From: Myxococcales bacterium
GTDB lineage: Bacteria; Myxococcota_A; Polyangia; Palsa-1104; JAEUJZ01
Direction: 5' to 3'
DNA: 64,000 nt
NCBI GenBank assembly: GCA_016794465.1
Contig: JAEUKA010000089.1
Coordinates: 36,188 to 100,187 of the forward strand
The number at the start of each line of letters is the position of its first letter. Position 1 is the first letter of the stretch. Under the pieces are notes generated by a model. That model had not been told where the DNA came from, ran no database searches, and was given only the letters and a program-made list of their open reading frames with translations. Shown here piece by piece: positions 33,657-42,526 of this stretch. Both the position numbers and the translations under genes were made by a program.

Positions 33657-35987
33657 CTACGGCGGCGCGATTGACATCAGGATCTTCACCGTCTCGATGC
33701 CAGCGCCGCGCGGATCGTAGGCCGTGTCAGCAATGCCCGAGACGACTCGCGTGATGTTGTGGTCCACTTTGCCGGGCTGGGACCAGATGCTGATGGCCGG
33801 TGCGGTGATGTAGGCCGAAAAGGTGTGATGCCCCGAGCCCGGTCGCTCGCCGATGAGGTGAATGATCGTTGCGGTCGCCGTCGCGCTGGTCCGCCCGCCG
33901 TACAGCAGCTCCCCGAGGTGATAGCCGGCGCGCACCCGACCGCCCCGCAAAAGGGCATTGTCCGGCGACGGCTTGTAGCCTTGCTTGGTCAGCTCGCTGC
34001 GCAGCGACTCCAGGTATGGCGAGAGGTGGTTCATATCCATCAGCGCCGGGGCGCACAGTCCGTCGGAGATGACAATCTGCACGTTGTACTTGTCGCTGTG
34101 CCGCAGCCGCATCGCTGCAACCGCTGACTTCGCCGCGTCGCTCAGCTGCTCGCCGGTCACTGGATGAAGCACATAGTCTTTGCGATCAGCCGAGCGAGTG
34201 CGCAGCGGCTCCACCATCGGCACGGTTGCCACAAACGCGTCCACAAACTCGGTCCAAATCGCCTTGCGCGAGTCTTCATAGAGCGCGTGAATCTCGGCGT
34301 CGAGCTTCGGGTCGAGATTCCACGGCGACTTGCCGTAGCCGGTGGCCAGCCAGACGCCACGGTCGCGGACCTCTTTCATCTTTTGATCCGCTTCGGCGTA
34401 GATCACAGCCTCGGACCGCAGGTCGCCTTTGAGCTGTCGGAACCGCAGATAGACCCAGCGCGGATCGCCAAACTTGTCGGTCGGCTTGCCGCTTCCGTCG
34501 ATGACGCCGAGCTGCTGAAAAAACGACCACATGCGGTCGTCGACCTTGTAACCAAACTTGTCGCGGATGCGGACGTGGTCCTGGTACGCCGTCGTCAAGT
34601 AGCCCAGCATCGGATCGTTCTTCGTCGGCAGGCCCATCAGATAGGCCGGATTCGCCGGCATGATCTGATCCAAGCAGTAGTCCAGGTCATCGAGCGACAC
34701 ATCCATATGCAGCGTCGAGCAGACATCGAGCCCAATCGTCAGTCCGTGCAGCTTGCCCATCACAATGTCTTCGAGACAGCAGCGCACCAGCTGATCGCGG
34801 AAGCGGAACACCTCGGGACCAATGAAGCCGGCCACGTCGTTTAAGTGAACCCACGGTGCGACGGTGTTGCCGGCCTTTCGCTGCGCCTCGGCGACCCGCT
34901 GCTGGAGCGCGCGGGCAAAGCCGTACTTGCGTGACTCCAAGATCACCATGTCGACGCCGAAGTCTTGGCCGTTGGTGAAGTCCGCGCCCTGCCCCGTCTC
35001 GAAATACAGGCCGTACTTGCCGCTGCGCGTGGCGGCGTGCTTGAGCATCTTGTCGATGGTGACATCGAACGTGCCGTTGGCTCCGTCGGTGCCGGCGATG
35101 CTCTGGAACCAGATTCCGGTCTGACCGGGATACTTGCCCTCGACCTCGGCTTGTATGTCGATGTGTGACAGCACGCAGTGGGGCAGCACGTCCAAGAGTC
35201 CAAACGTCGAGAGCAGGTCGTGGAGCATTCGCTCGATGCTCGCCACCGACTCGACCTCTGACGACACCGGATTGCAGCCGAGCACGACATCGCCGACCGC
35301 ATAGGCAAAGCCGTCGAACACCTGCCACTGGATGTCATCCAGGTTGTCCGTCGGTGAGTTCGGCTGAATGCGCGCCCCCAGGTAGTCACGACTGCCGACC
35401 TTGCTTCCGGGGAGCGGATTCCAGATTCGCCGTGACAGCGCCGTCAGCTCGGCGTTGCTCATCAGCTTGACCAGACAGCCAATCACGTCGCTGGTCAGCC
35501 CGACCATGACCTGGCGAATGTGCTCCTCGCTGGCGTTGAGCAGATAGGTCTTCAGAAAGCCGAGCGTCCAGTCCGCCGTCGCTTGCTGCATCGCGGCATC
35601 GGTGGTCTGACTGATCAGCTTGTGCTGGTTATCGACGAGGAGCGGATGCGCGAGCAGATCGGAAATGCGGGTATTGGCGAGCAGCTGCCGGGCATTTTTT
35701 CGTGAAGTCTCGTCGGCTGCTGAAACCCCAATCGCTTCGTCACCTTCTTTGTAGTCGTTGGCGGCACCAATCAGCTGTTGATAGCGCTTGGCATCGAAGC
35801 GACCGACGGTCCGCGCGAGGTATCCAAACACATCCTCGTCGGCGTAGACCTGCGGGATGGAAACCCCTATTCCCGGCGGCGACGACTCACTGGTTCCACA
35901 TCCTGATGCCGTCGCTGCGGCTGCACCACCGAGCATCGCGGCCAAGAACGAACGACGACGGAGACTCGAAAAGGTCTGGCTCTTCAT
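33657..35987 (-). CDS. eutBC: Fused ethanolamine ammonia-lyase EutB-EutC with Tat/lipoprotein-type signal
   Basis: A 776-aa fusion of both subunits of adenosylcobalamin-dependent ethanolamine ammonia-lyase, which converts ethanolamine to acetaldehyde and ammonia. Residues about 50-515 match EutB. R206 and Q208 in GARIQPN, N239 in GCNPV, E330 in YFETGQGA and D429 in HMD match the E. coli substrate-site residues Arg160, Gln162, Asn193, Glu287 and Asp362, and GFIGPE and LEDIVMGKL are also shared. Residues about 560-776 match EutC (VQIVISDGL, LGELLYGG, LIGERPG). Uniquely, the N-terminus has RRRSFL followed by an Ala-rich stretch and ASGC at 27-30, a twin-arginine signal with a lipobox. The ATG at 35987 has GGAGG upstream, supporting this start. 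Export is inferred. The upstream neighbour is a PfkB kinase. Confidence 0.88.
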   Translation of the reverse strand: MKSQTFSSLRRRSFLAAMLGGAAAATASGCGTSESSPPGIGVSIPQVYADEDVFGYLARTVGRFDAKRYQQLIGAANDYKEGDEAIGVSAADETSRKNARQLLANTRISDLLAHPLLVDNQHKLISQTTDAAMQQATADWTLGFLKTYLLNASEEHIRQVMVGLTSDVIGCLVKLMSNAELTALSRRIWNPLPGSKVGSRDYLGARIQPNSPTDNLDDIQWQVFDGFAYAVGDVVLGCNPVSSEVESVASIERMLHDLLSTFGLLDVLPHCVLSHIDIQAEVEGKYPGQTGIWFQSIAGTDGANGTFDVTIDKMLKHAATRSGKYGLYFETGQGADFTNGQDFGVDMVILESRKYGFARALQQRVAEAQRKAGNTVAPWVHLNDVAGFIGPEVFRFRDQLVRCCLEDIVMGKLHGLTIGLDVCSTLHMDVSLDDLDYCLDQIMPANPAYLMGLPTKNDPMLGYLTTAYQDHVRIRDKFGYKVDDRMWSFFQQLGVIDGSGKPTDKFGDPRWVYLRFRQLKGDLRSEAVIYAEADQKMKEVRDRGVWLATGYGKSPWNLDPKLDAEIHALYEDSRKAIWTEFVDAFVATVPMVEPLRTRSADRKDYVLHPVTGEQLSDAAKSAVAAMRLRHSDKYNVQIVISDGLCAPALMDMNHLSPYLESLRSELTKQGYKPSPDNALLRGGRVRAGYHLGELLYGGRTSATATATIIHLIGERPGSGHHTFSAYITAPAISIWSQPGKVDHNITRVVSGIADTAYDPRGAGIETVKILMSIAPP

Positions 35988-36070
35988 CGGAACTCCTCCA
36001 AGTCGGAATGTCGGCGATTATCCAAACATTGGACCGCCTGCCCACACTTTTCGGAGCCCGGGGTTGACGC

Positions 36071-37042
36071 TTAGCCGTAGCTGCGCAGGAAGCTGTCGAC
36101 TGCACTTCGCTTGGGACAGCCTCGCCGACCCAGGTCGCCACACTTGAGCGCCGCTGCCGCACTGGCAAAGTGCACCGCTGAGAGCAGCGCCGCCTCGTCA
36201 TCCAGTACCCCAGCATCGGCGGCATCGAGCAGACCGACGATGAGGCCGGCATGAAAGGTGTCTCCGCAAGCGGTGGTATCGACGAGCCGAGGCGGATCGA
36301 ACGCCGGAACCCGGTGCAGCGACGAACCAACGACCAGCCAGCAGCCGTGCTCGCCCTGCGTGACGATCACTCGGCCCGGAGTTCGATCGGCCAGCGACAG
36401 TGCCGCCTTTTCCGGATCAGAAATTCCGGTCAAGAGCGACGGAAAATGAGCGGATACCACACACAGATCAGACAGGGCCATCAGCTCGGGCGCAAGCGGT
36501 CCCGGGCGATCGAGATCGAGCGATACCAAAAGACCCTTTGCGCGCGCTTGCGCTGCCGCTGCCACCGACGAGTCGGGAAAGCACAGGTCGGCATGCAGGA
36601 CACGACAGCTCTCGATCAGCTCAGGGGGCGGATGGTCGACGGGCAGCCGCAGGTTCTGATCGCGCCACTCGATGACCGAGCGCTCTCCGCTGGCTCCGCA
36701 CAGGATCAGCGCTGTTCGCGTCTGGGTTCCCAGGCAGCGTCGCACCCCCGAGGTATCGACACGATCTGCCGCCAGCTCCGACAGCAGCGCCTGCCCGGCC
36801 CCGTCCATTCCGACCGCACCGACGAAGCGCACTCGTCGCCCGAGTCGCGCCGCCGCCGCACAAGCCGTCGCAATCTGTCCCCCGCCAAGCACCTCATGCG
36901 CGTGGGCCGAGGTCTTGTCGGGAAGCGGCTCGTCAAGTCGCAGCGCCACCCGATAGACCAAATCGACCGAGCACTCACCGACTCCCAGCAGGTCAAAAGG
37001 CCGGCCAGCGGTCTTGGTCAGCGTCGCTAGCAAGGCCGTCAT
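36071..37042 (-). CDS. PfkB-family carbohydrate/nucleoside kinase
   Basis: A 323-aa cytosolic kinase of the ribokinase/PfkB fold. GGGQIATACAAAARLG near residue 53 is the substrate loop, and VDTTACGDTFHAGL at 254-267 is the ATP/anion-hole motif with catalytic base Asp261. The usual G-A-G-D reads A258-C259-G-D, a notable change in the anion hole. Sugar, nucleoside or other alcohol substrates are possible. It lies upstream of EutBC on the same strand with an 83-bp gap, and 24 nt downstream of the beta-helix lipoprotein gene, so it could belong to the same transcript. Confidence 0.85.
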   Translation of the reverse strand: MTALLATLTKTAGRPFDLLGVGECSVDLVYRVALRLDEPLPDKTSAHAHEVLGGGQIATACAAAARLGRRVRFVGAVGMDGAGQALLSELAADRVDTSGVRRCLGTQTRTALILCGASGERSVIEWRDQNLRLPVDHPPPELIESCRVLHADLCFPDSSVAAAAQARAKGLLVSLDLDRPGPLAPELMALSDLCVVSAHFPSLLTGISDPEKAALSLADRTPGRVIVTQGEHGCWLVVGSSLHRVPAFDPPRLVDTTACGDTFHAGLIVGLLDAADAGVLDDEAALLSAVHFASAAAALKCGDLGRRGCPKRSAVDSFLRSYG

Positions 37043-37066
37043 GTTGGCTCGCGTCCCGTCGATAGG

Positions 37067-38797
37067 CTACGGCTGCTTGAGCTCGAAAGCGCCGATGTCG
37101 TAGCTGACACCGCTTGGGCGAGTCTGAAACAGCAAGTCCAGCTGCGGAAACGTCTCGCCCATCGCTGGCATTGCTTGATCGATGCAGCAGGCGCGATTGG
37201 CGGGGTTGTCTTTCAGCACAAAGCTCTCATCAAACTCGGGATTGTTCTTGCGCAGGCCCGGCTCCGCGCAAGAGTCCGCGCTCCCGACGACATTGCTCGC
37301 AAAGCTACAGCCCTCACCCAGCTGAATCTGCGACGCATTGATCGTGAAGTTGCCAAATAGGATGTTGCTGCTGACCTGCGGCTTGGGCGTGGCCATCGGC
37401 GTACAGCGCAGTCCACCAACGCGAGGGCTCGGCTGCCGACCGTTGTAGGCAATGGTGTTAAAGCGGATCAGGAACTTCTGCGTCGGCTGGATGGCCCCGG
37501 CGAGGTCGATGGCGGTGCTGATGTTGCCCGCGATCAGGTTGTTTTCGATGTAGTAGCTGGTCTTGGTGCTCTGCGTGCCATCGGAAATGCGAATCCCAAC
37601 GCCGTGGGCAGGCGCCATCGAGGGTGACATCGCCTCGCTCAAGCGGCTGACTCCGATGATGCTCTGCTCGATGCGCGCGCTGCACTCGTTGAGCCGGATC
37701 GCCGCCGTGCCCGCGTTGGGAAATGCCGGTGTGGTCGAGCCGCGCAAGATGCTGCGCTGAAGCGACAGCCCTGGCACCTTGTCCGCACCGTTGCCACTGC
37801 AAGACAGCGCAGTGGCGTCGACGTTCTGTTCGGTCATATCGAGCTGCTCGATGGTCAGCCGTCCGGTGTCCTGCACGTCGAACAGCAGCCCTCGGCCCTT
37901 CATGGTCGCAATCGCTGGGTTGTTCTTGCTCGGTGCGCCGATAAACGAAAAGTTGCCGTACAAAATCGGAGCGTTGACCGGGTCGTAGTTCGTGCCCAAG
38001 ACCCGGACATAGCGGCGGCCGGTGTCACGAGCGAGTGTGAAGGCGCGGGTCAGGTTGCAGACCGGCTCGCTGAAGCGGAAGCCGAAGGCAGGGTCAGTGT
38101 CGCTGCAGCTGGCGTTGGTGTTGTGCGCATAGACGATGCGTCCGGTCGAGCCAGGGCCGTTCCAGGCGCAGCTTCCGGCGCGACCTTCGGGCAAGTCACC
38201 GTCGCGGATGCAGACCATCGAGTCAGTGCAGGTCACGCCGCCTTCGCAGTTGAGCGTTCCTTCACAGTCGATGTGCTCTTTGCAGCCTCGGCACTTGCCA
38301 CCGTCGCAGATGGGTCGATCAGACGAGCAGTCGAGGTTCTGTTGACACTCGATGCACTGCGCCACCCCGGCGACTTCCAGGCACTGCGTCTTGGCTCCGA
38401 GCCCAAGTCCAGCGCAGGACTTGTCGCTGGAGTCGCCGACTCGGCAAGCTACACAGTGATTTGCGCCGACATCGCAGCGGCTCGCAGTCGGTGAAGTGCA
38501 GTCCGAGTCCACAAAGCACGCGCCCACCGGAAAAGGCACACAGGTGTGCTTGCTGGGATGGCAGACCTGCATGACCCCGTCGCTGGTTTCTTGCTTCTGG
38601 GCACACTCCGCACTCGAGGCGCAGTACAGAGGGTCCGGGACGATACAGCCTGACGAGAACGAAACGGCCAAGGTCGTCGCGATCGAAGCCGCAAAGCCGA
38701 GAAGACCACTACACAGCAGCCAGCCGAACTGTCCCGACGAAGAACGAAGCCACGCTCGACACCCGGAATACGCGTCCATGTGTTCCGATGCTATCAT
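37067..38797 (-). CDS. Cys-rich lipoprotein with parallel beta-helix domain
   Basis: A 576-aa exported protein. A hydrophobic leader (about residues 28-49) ends in the lipobox-like FSSGC. Then comes a cysteine-rich segment with repeated C.....C patterns (CVACRVGDSSDKSC, CIECQQNLDCSSDRPIC), and then a C-terminal parallel beta-helix-like domain with short strands such as LTIEQLDMTEQN, IRISDGTQS and NNLIAGNIS, ending SYDIGAFEL, which is typical of choice-of-anchor proteins of Myxococcota. Starts at 38797 and 38779 are both plausible. It is probably cell-surface or outer-membrane associated. It precedes pfkB by 24 nt. Confidence 0.8.
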   Translation of the reverse strand: MIASEHMDAYSGCRAWLRSSSGQFGWLLCSGLLGFAASIATTLAVSFSSGCIVPDPLYCASSAECAQKQETSDGVMQVCHPSKHTCVPFPVGACFVDSDCTSPTASRCDVGANHCVACRVGDSSDKSCAGLGLGAKTQCLEVAGVAQCIECQQNLDCSSDRPICDGGKCRGCKEHIDCEGTLNCEGGVTCTDSMVCIRDGDLPEGRAGSCAWNGPGSTGRIVYAHNTNASCSDTDPAFGFRFSEPVCNLTRAFTLARDTGRRYVRVLGTNYDPVNAPILYGNFSFIGAPSKNNPAIATMKGRGLLFDVQDTGRLTIEQLDMTEQNVDATALSCSGNGADKVPGLSLQRSILRGSTTPAFPNAGTAAIRLNECSARIEQSIIGVSRLSEAMSPSMAPAHGVGIRISDGTQSTKTSYYIENNLIAGNISTAIDLAGAIQPTQKFLIRFNTIAYNGRQPSPRVGGLRCTPMATPKPQVSSNILFGNFTINASQIQLGEGCSFASNVVGSADSCAEPGLRKNNPEFDESFVLKDNPANRACCIDQAMPAMGETFPQLDLLFQTRPSGVSYDIGAFELKQP

Positions 38798-38984
38798 GAC
38801 TTTCTTTGGGAACCGCAGCGGCGAAGAAACCGGCAGTGGCGACCGCTTGGCGCTCGGCCCCCACACTGGAACCACGTCTCGGAAGCGGTGCTAAGTCCGC
38901 GACTTTTTGGCAAAATCCGCCCTCGCCCCCGCGTCCAGTTTCGGCTTATTCTAAGCGCTAGAGATCTACGAGACGACACCGCTC

Positions 38985-40205
38985 ATGCACCTAGCATCCG
39001 AGACACGAATCCAGCGAAGCGGACACTGCCATAGGTCATGGGCTTGGTTTTCGCTGTGCGTGCTTTTGTCCACTGTGGTCCCTCTGCTCGCGCGTGCCGA
39101 GGGAGACGAGCCGCTGCTGTGGCTGGCCATTCAGCGAGGCCCGGCGCTCGACCGCGTGGCCAGTGAGCTTGTCCGCGAGCAGCTGACGAGTCGAAAGGAC
39201 TTTCGGGTCATCGAGTCGACGCTTACCGATGCGGATCGGCGCTGTCGGACCTCGCCCTGCCTGTCGGCGCTGGCTCGTCAGCACCAAGCCTATGTCGTCT
39301 TGAGCGGGGATGTGTTTCAGCTGGCCGGCAAACAAAACCTGCGAGCGGTGATGCACTTGTACGATGGCCGCCACCGTCAAGTGTTCGACGTGGAGAATCT
39401 CTGCTCTGACTGCGATGAAACCAAGCTGGGCCTGATGGTCCAGACGACGCTCACCGAGATCCTCAGCCGCTATCGCAAGGGACAAGATGCCGACGCTCAG
39501 CTCAATGAGCTATTGGATGGTGCCGCCAAGAGTGGACCACCCGCGATTCCCACGCCGAGTGCTGAGCCGGTGATGGTGCCGCCGCTGCCAGGCTCACTTC
39601 CCGAGAACACGCCGGCCCTGGCCGGGACACCCGCGCAAGTTGCGTCGGGGCCCGTGGAGACGGCGAACCCGGTGATGCGACCGCAGCTTGCGCCGATTCC
39701 CACCGCCCGTCCGCAGGTGAATCCACGTGTGCAGCTGGCTCCGACGCCGGTCGGTGCGCAGTCTGCGCCGTATCCTGTGCCGCCCCCACTGCCACCGCTC
39801 GGCAATAGTCCATCTCCGGCCGCTCAATATATTCCGCAGCTGCCCGGAGACGGGGCGCCCTATCCGCAAGCTCCCCAGCCTTCGCAGCTGGCTTGGCAGT
39901 CACAGCAACCTCCGCCTCCGGCGAGCACGACGAGTCGCGGTCTATCCGGGCGGCGCAAGGCGATGGCGGCGGTGTTTGGAACTCTCAGCGTGGCGATCCT
40001 GGGCGGAAGCATCGCCGCGCACTACTTGGATAAGAAGCTTGATGCCTCGCTGGCGCTGAATCCGGGGGGGGCCCCGTGCTCGGCAGCGACTGATGCGGGT
40101 CGGAGCTGCGTCCTGACCACCATCGGGCTGTGGGCACCTGGCTACGCAGTGTCGGGACTGCTGCTGGGCGGCATGATCCTGAGCCTGGCGGTTCCAGAAA
40201 AGTAG
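38985..40205 (+). CDS. Exported proline-rich protein with C-terminal membrane helices
   Basis: A 406-aa protein that I cannot name. Residues about 1-38 are a signal-like leader. About 40-165 form a folded region similar to periplasmic partners that sense or scaffold, with Cys pairs RCRTSPC and CSDCDETK. About 185-320 is a Pro-rich linker (PPLPGSLPENTPALAGTP; PVPPPLPPL). About 326-402 has two hydrophobic helices separated by a Cys-containing loop (CSAATDAGRSC). It stands alone, divergent from the beta-helix lipoprotein gene and convergent with the kinase gene. Myxobacterial genomes carry many such proteins next to kinases, but no function is established. Confidence 0.65.
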   Translation: MHLASETRIQRSGHCHRSWAWFSLCVLLSTVVPLLARAEGDEPLLWLAIQRGPALDRVASELVREQLTSRKDFRVIESTLTDADRRCRTSPCLSALARQHQAYVVLSGDVFQLAGKQNLRAVMHLYDGRHRQVFDVENLCSDCDETKLGLMVQTTLTEILSRYRKGQDADAQLNELLDGAAKSGPPAIPTPSAEPVMVPPLPGSLPENTPALAGTPAQVASGPVETANPVMRPQLAPIPTARPQVNPRVQLAPTPVGAQSAPYPVPPPLPPLGNSPSPAAQYIPQLPGDGAPYPQAPQPSQLAWQSQQPPPPASTTSRGLSGRRKAMAAVFGTLSVAILGGSIAAHYLDKKLDASLALNPGGAPCSAATDAGRSCVLTTIGLWAPGYAVSGLLLGGMILSLAVPEK

Positions 40206-40234
40206 CTGCCTGTAGGCCTTACACCGACCTTGCG

Positions 40235-42169
40235 CTACTTGCCATCACACTTGAGCGTGGAGATCAGCGCCAGGGCATTGACCTTCACTTCAGCGGCAGG
40301 CTCGGGTCGCTCCCGCAGGAGCCGCTGCGTCGTCTGACACGCTTCTTGGGCATGGCCAAGCCGCGACAGCAGCTGCGACAGGGCAAGCTGCGATACGGCC
40401 CGCTCTGCCATCGTCTGCGACCGCTGCACTGCCAGGTACATGTGTCCGAGTGCTCGCAGCCGGTTGTTCTGCGCCTCATACGCGCCACTGAGCAGGCGAT
40501 GCAGCTCGGCCGTCTCTTGCTTTTGGCGCACGGCGAGCAGCTTGCGAATGGCCGCCTCGGTCCCCGCTGCGCTCTTGTCCGACGCCAGCAGCAGTCGCGC
40601 TTGCCGCAAGTCATCGCTCTCCTGGCTGGTCGGTGACGGAGTCTTGCGCAGCAGCTTTGGCCCAAAGTGCATCCCAGCACCAACCAGCGCGAGGGCCAGT
40701 CCGACCCCGAGCAGCCAGTACGGACGGTGGGGAACCGTGACGGGCCCGCTTTGGCTCTTGCTACTGGGCGGTTCTTGGGGAGCTGCTTCTTCTCGTCGGA
40801 GGCGAGCCGCTGGACGCGTGGCGGATTCTGCCTCGGCGGGACTCAGTGACGATGCAGCTGGTGGGGCACTGCTCGCCGGTCCGCCAGTTTCCTCGCCAAG
40901 CGCCGAGTCCTCCTCTGCGGTCGCATGTGCGGGAACGTCCGGTGCGACGGGAACCGGCATTGGCTTTGGTGGCCCACTGGCAGGCTGACCCCGCTTGCCC
41001 AGAGCTTCAAAAGCGCTGGCCACGGCTGCCGTCGAGGGTGTCGCCGCTCCGCTTCGTCCTGGGACTACACGCTGAACGGTCTTGGCGACTCCACCGGGTG
41101 GAGCTTCTGGTTTCGGACCGCTGCTCGGAGGTGGCGCGCTCGACTTTGCTGGCCCCGACGCAGACGCAGCCGCTTCATCGGCCCGATCGTCAAGATGTTG
41201 AGCCAGCAGCGAGTCAAGCTCATCGGCAATCTCTTCGGCGCTGTTCGGGCGGTCCTCGGGGGACTTAGCCAAGCAGCGCAGGATCAGAGCTTCCAGGTCA
41301 CTCGGCAGGCGGCGCTCTGGGGCAACCGCGCTCGGTGGAGGCGGCGTGTCGTGAACGGTCTTGGCAATCAGCGCCAGAAACGTCGGCGCCGAAAACGGCA
41401 GCTGCCCCGTCACCATCTGATACAGCACGACGCCCAGCGCATACAGGTCCGTGTGCGGTCCCAGTGCCCGGCCCTCTGCCTGCTCGGGCGACATGTACTC
41501 GGGCGTTCCAAACACCACGCCGGTCCTGGTGAGCGAGCGCCCCGGCACCTCATCATCGCCGCTGCCGTGTGGACCCGCTTCGTGGATCAGCTTGGCCAAG
41601 CCGAAGTCGAGCACTTTGACCAGCTGCCGGCCTTTCCCCCGTCGCAAAATCACCACATTTTCGGGCTTGAGGTCACGGTGAATCACGCCCTGCTCGTGGG
41701 CATGCCCGAGTCCGAGCGCGATATCACGGGCTATCGTCGCCGAGCGTCGCCAGGAAAGGGACTCTCGCTTGATGACCTGGGCCAGGTTTTCCCCGTCGAG
41801 AAGCTCCATCACCAGAAACAGCAGCCCCTCGTCCGTCTGACCAAAGTCGGTCACGCGAATGATGCTCTCGTGATCGAGGCGCGACGCCGAGCGAGCTTCG
41901 CGATGGAAGCGCGCCACGGCCTCGGTATCACTCGACAGCTCGGCACGCAGTACCTTCACTGCCACCGGCTTGTCCATCAGGATGTGATGCGCTCGGTAGA
42001 CCGCGCCCATTCCGCCCCGCCCAATCAGCTCCATCAATCGATAGCGCCCTGACAACACGCGCCCGGCCAGCGGATCATCCGGTAGCGATGGCCGCAGCGG
42101 CGTTCCGTCCCGAGGACAGAACTGCTCACCGCCGGAAAAGTTCGATTTGCAGGTAGGGCAGAGGCTCAC
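40235..42169 (-). CDS. Zinc-ribbon Ser/Thr protein kinase with TPR C-terminus
   Basis: A 644-aa kinase. A short N-terminal zinc ribbon (C-x-x-C at residues 4 and 7, then FCPRDG) precedes a complete Hanks kinase domain (about 40-310): GRGGMGAVYRA, VAVKVL lysine, HRDLKPENV, DFGLAK and SPEQAEG. A Pro/Ala-rich linker with SAPPPSSGPKPEAPPGG follows, then a transmembrane segment (about 485-505, WLLGVGLALALVGAGMHF), and then a TPR-like periplasmic tail. The small membrane protein gene 22 nt upstream is probably cotranscribed. It is expected to be active; its signal and substrate are unknown. Confidence 0.9.
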   Translation of the reverse strand: MSLCPTCKSNFSGGEQFCPRDGTPLRPSLPDDPLAGRVLSGRYRLMELIGRGGMGAVYRAHHILMDKPVAVKVLRAELSSDTEAVARFHREARSASRLDHESIIRVTDFGQTDEGLLFLVMELLDGENLAQVIKRESLSWRRSATIARDIALGLGHAHEQGVIHRDLKPENVVILRRGKGRQLVKVLDFGLAKLIHEAGPHGSGDDEVPGRSLTRTGVVFGTPEYMSPEQAEGRALGPHTDLYALGVVLYQMVTGQLPFSAPTFLALIAKTVHDTPPPPSAVAPERRLPSDLEALILRCLAKSPEDRPNSAEEIADELDSLLAQHLDDRADEAAASASGPAKSSAPPPSSGPKPEAPPGGVAKTVQRVVPGRSGAATPSTAAVASAFEALGKRGQPASGPPKPMPVPVAPDVPAHATAEEDSALGEETGGPASSAPPAASSLSPAEAESATRPAARLRREEAAPQEPPSSKSQSGPVTVPHRPYWLLGVGLALALVGAGMHFGPKLLRKTPSPTSQESDDLRQARLLLASDKSAAGTEAAIRKLLAVRQKQETAELHRLLSGAYEAQNNRLRALGHMYLAVQRSQTMAERAVSQLALSQLLSRLGHAQEACQTTQRLLRERPEPAAEVKVNALALISTLKCDGK

Positions 42170-42191
42170 GCATCCTCGCTAGGCGGAGACG

Positions 42192-42383
42192 TTAAAAACG
42201 CATGCCTCGCTTGGCACGGAACATGAACCAGTCGTAGGTAAGATAGGCAGCGGGGAGAAGTCCCAGCACCGCAAGGACCGGGGCTCCGACAACCGCCGCA
42301 GCGCCACTGGCTACCACGGCGGCCCCAGCCATCAGTCCCTTTTTCTGAGCAACCTGCTCGTCTTTCTCGCGCAGCGTAGACAT
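42192..42383 (-). CDS. Small membrane protein
   Basis: A 63-aa protein with two closely spaced hydrophobic stretches (AGAAVVASGAAAVVGAPVLAVLG and LLPAAYLTYDWF) and a basic C-terminus (RAKRGMRF). The ATG at 42383 was chosen because a strong AGGAGG lies 7 nt upstream; an in-frame start at 42404 would add seven residues. It is 22 nt upstream of the kinase gene on the same strand and probably in its operon. Not recognised. Confidence 0.6.
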   Translation of the reverse strand: MSTLREKDEQVAQKKGLMAGAAVVASGAAAVVGAPVLAVLGLLPAAYLTYDWFMFRAKRGMRF

Positions 42384-42526
42384 TGCGACCTCCTGGTCGG
42401 CCAAATACGTAGCCGTACCGTCGAGAGTCTATCCTACACGGGCGCTTCCGCTTGGCCACCGAATTGTGCGCAGCCCTGGACTTACGCGGGCTGGATTCGT
42501 GAAAGACGAACAGGACAGCGCGACGC

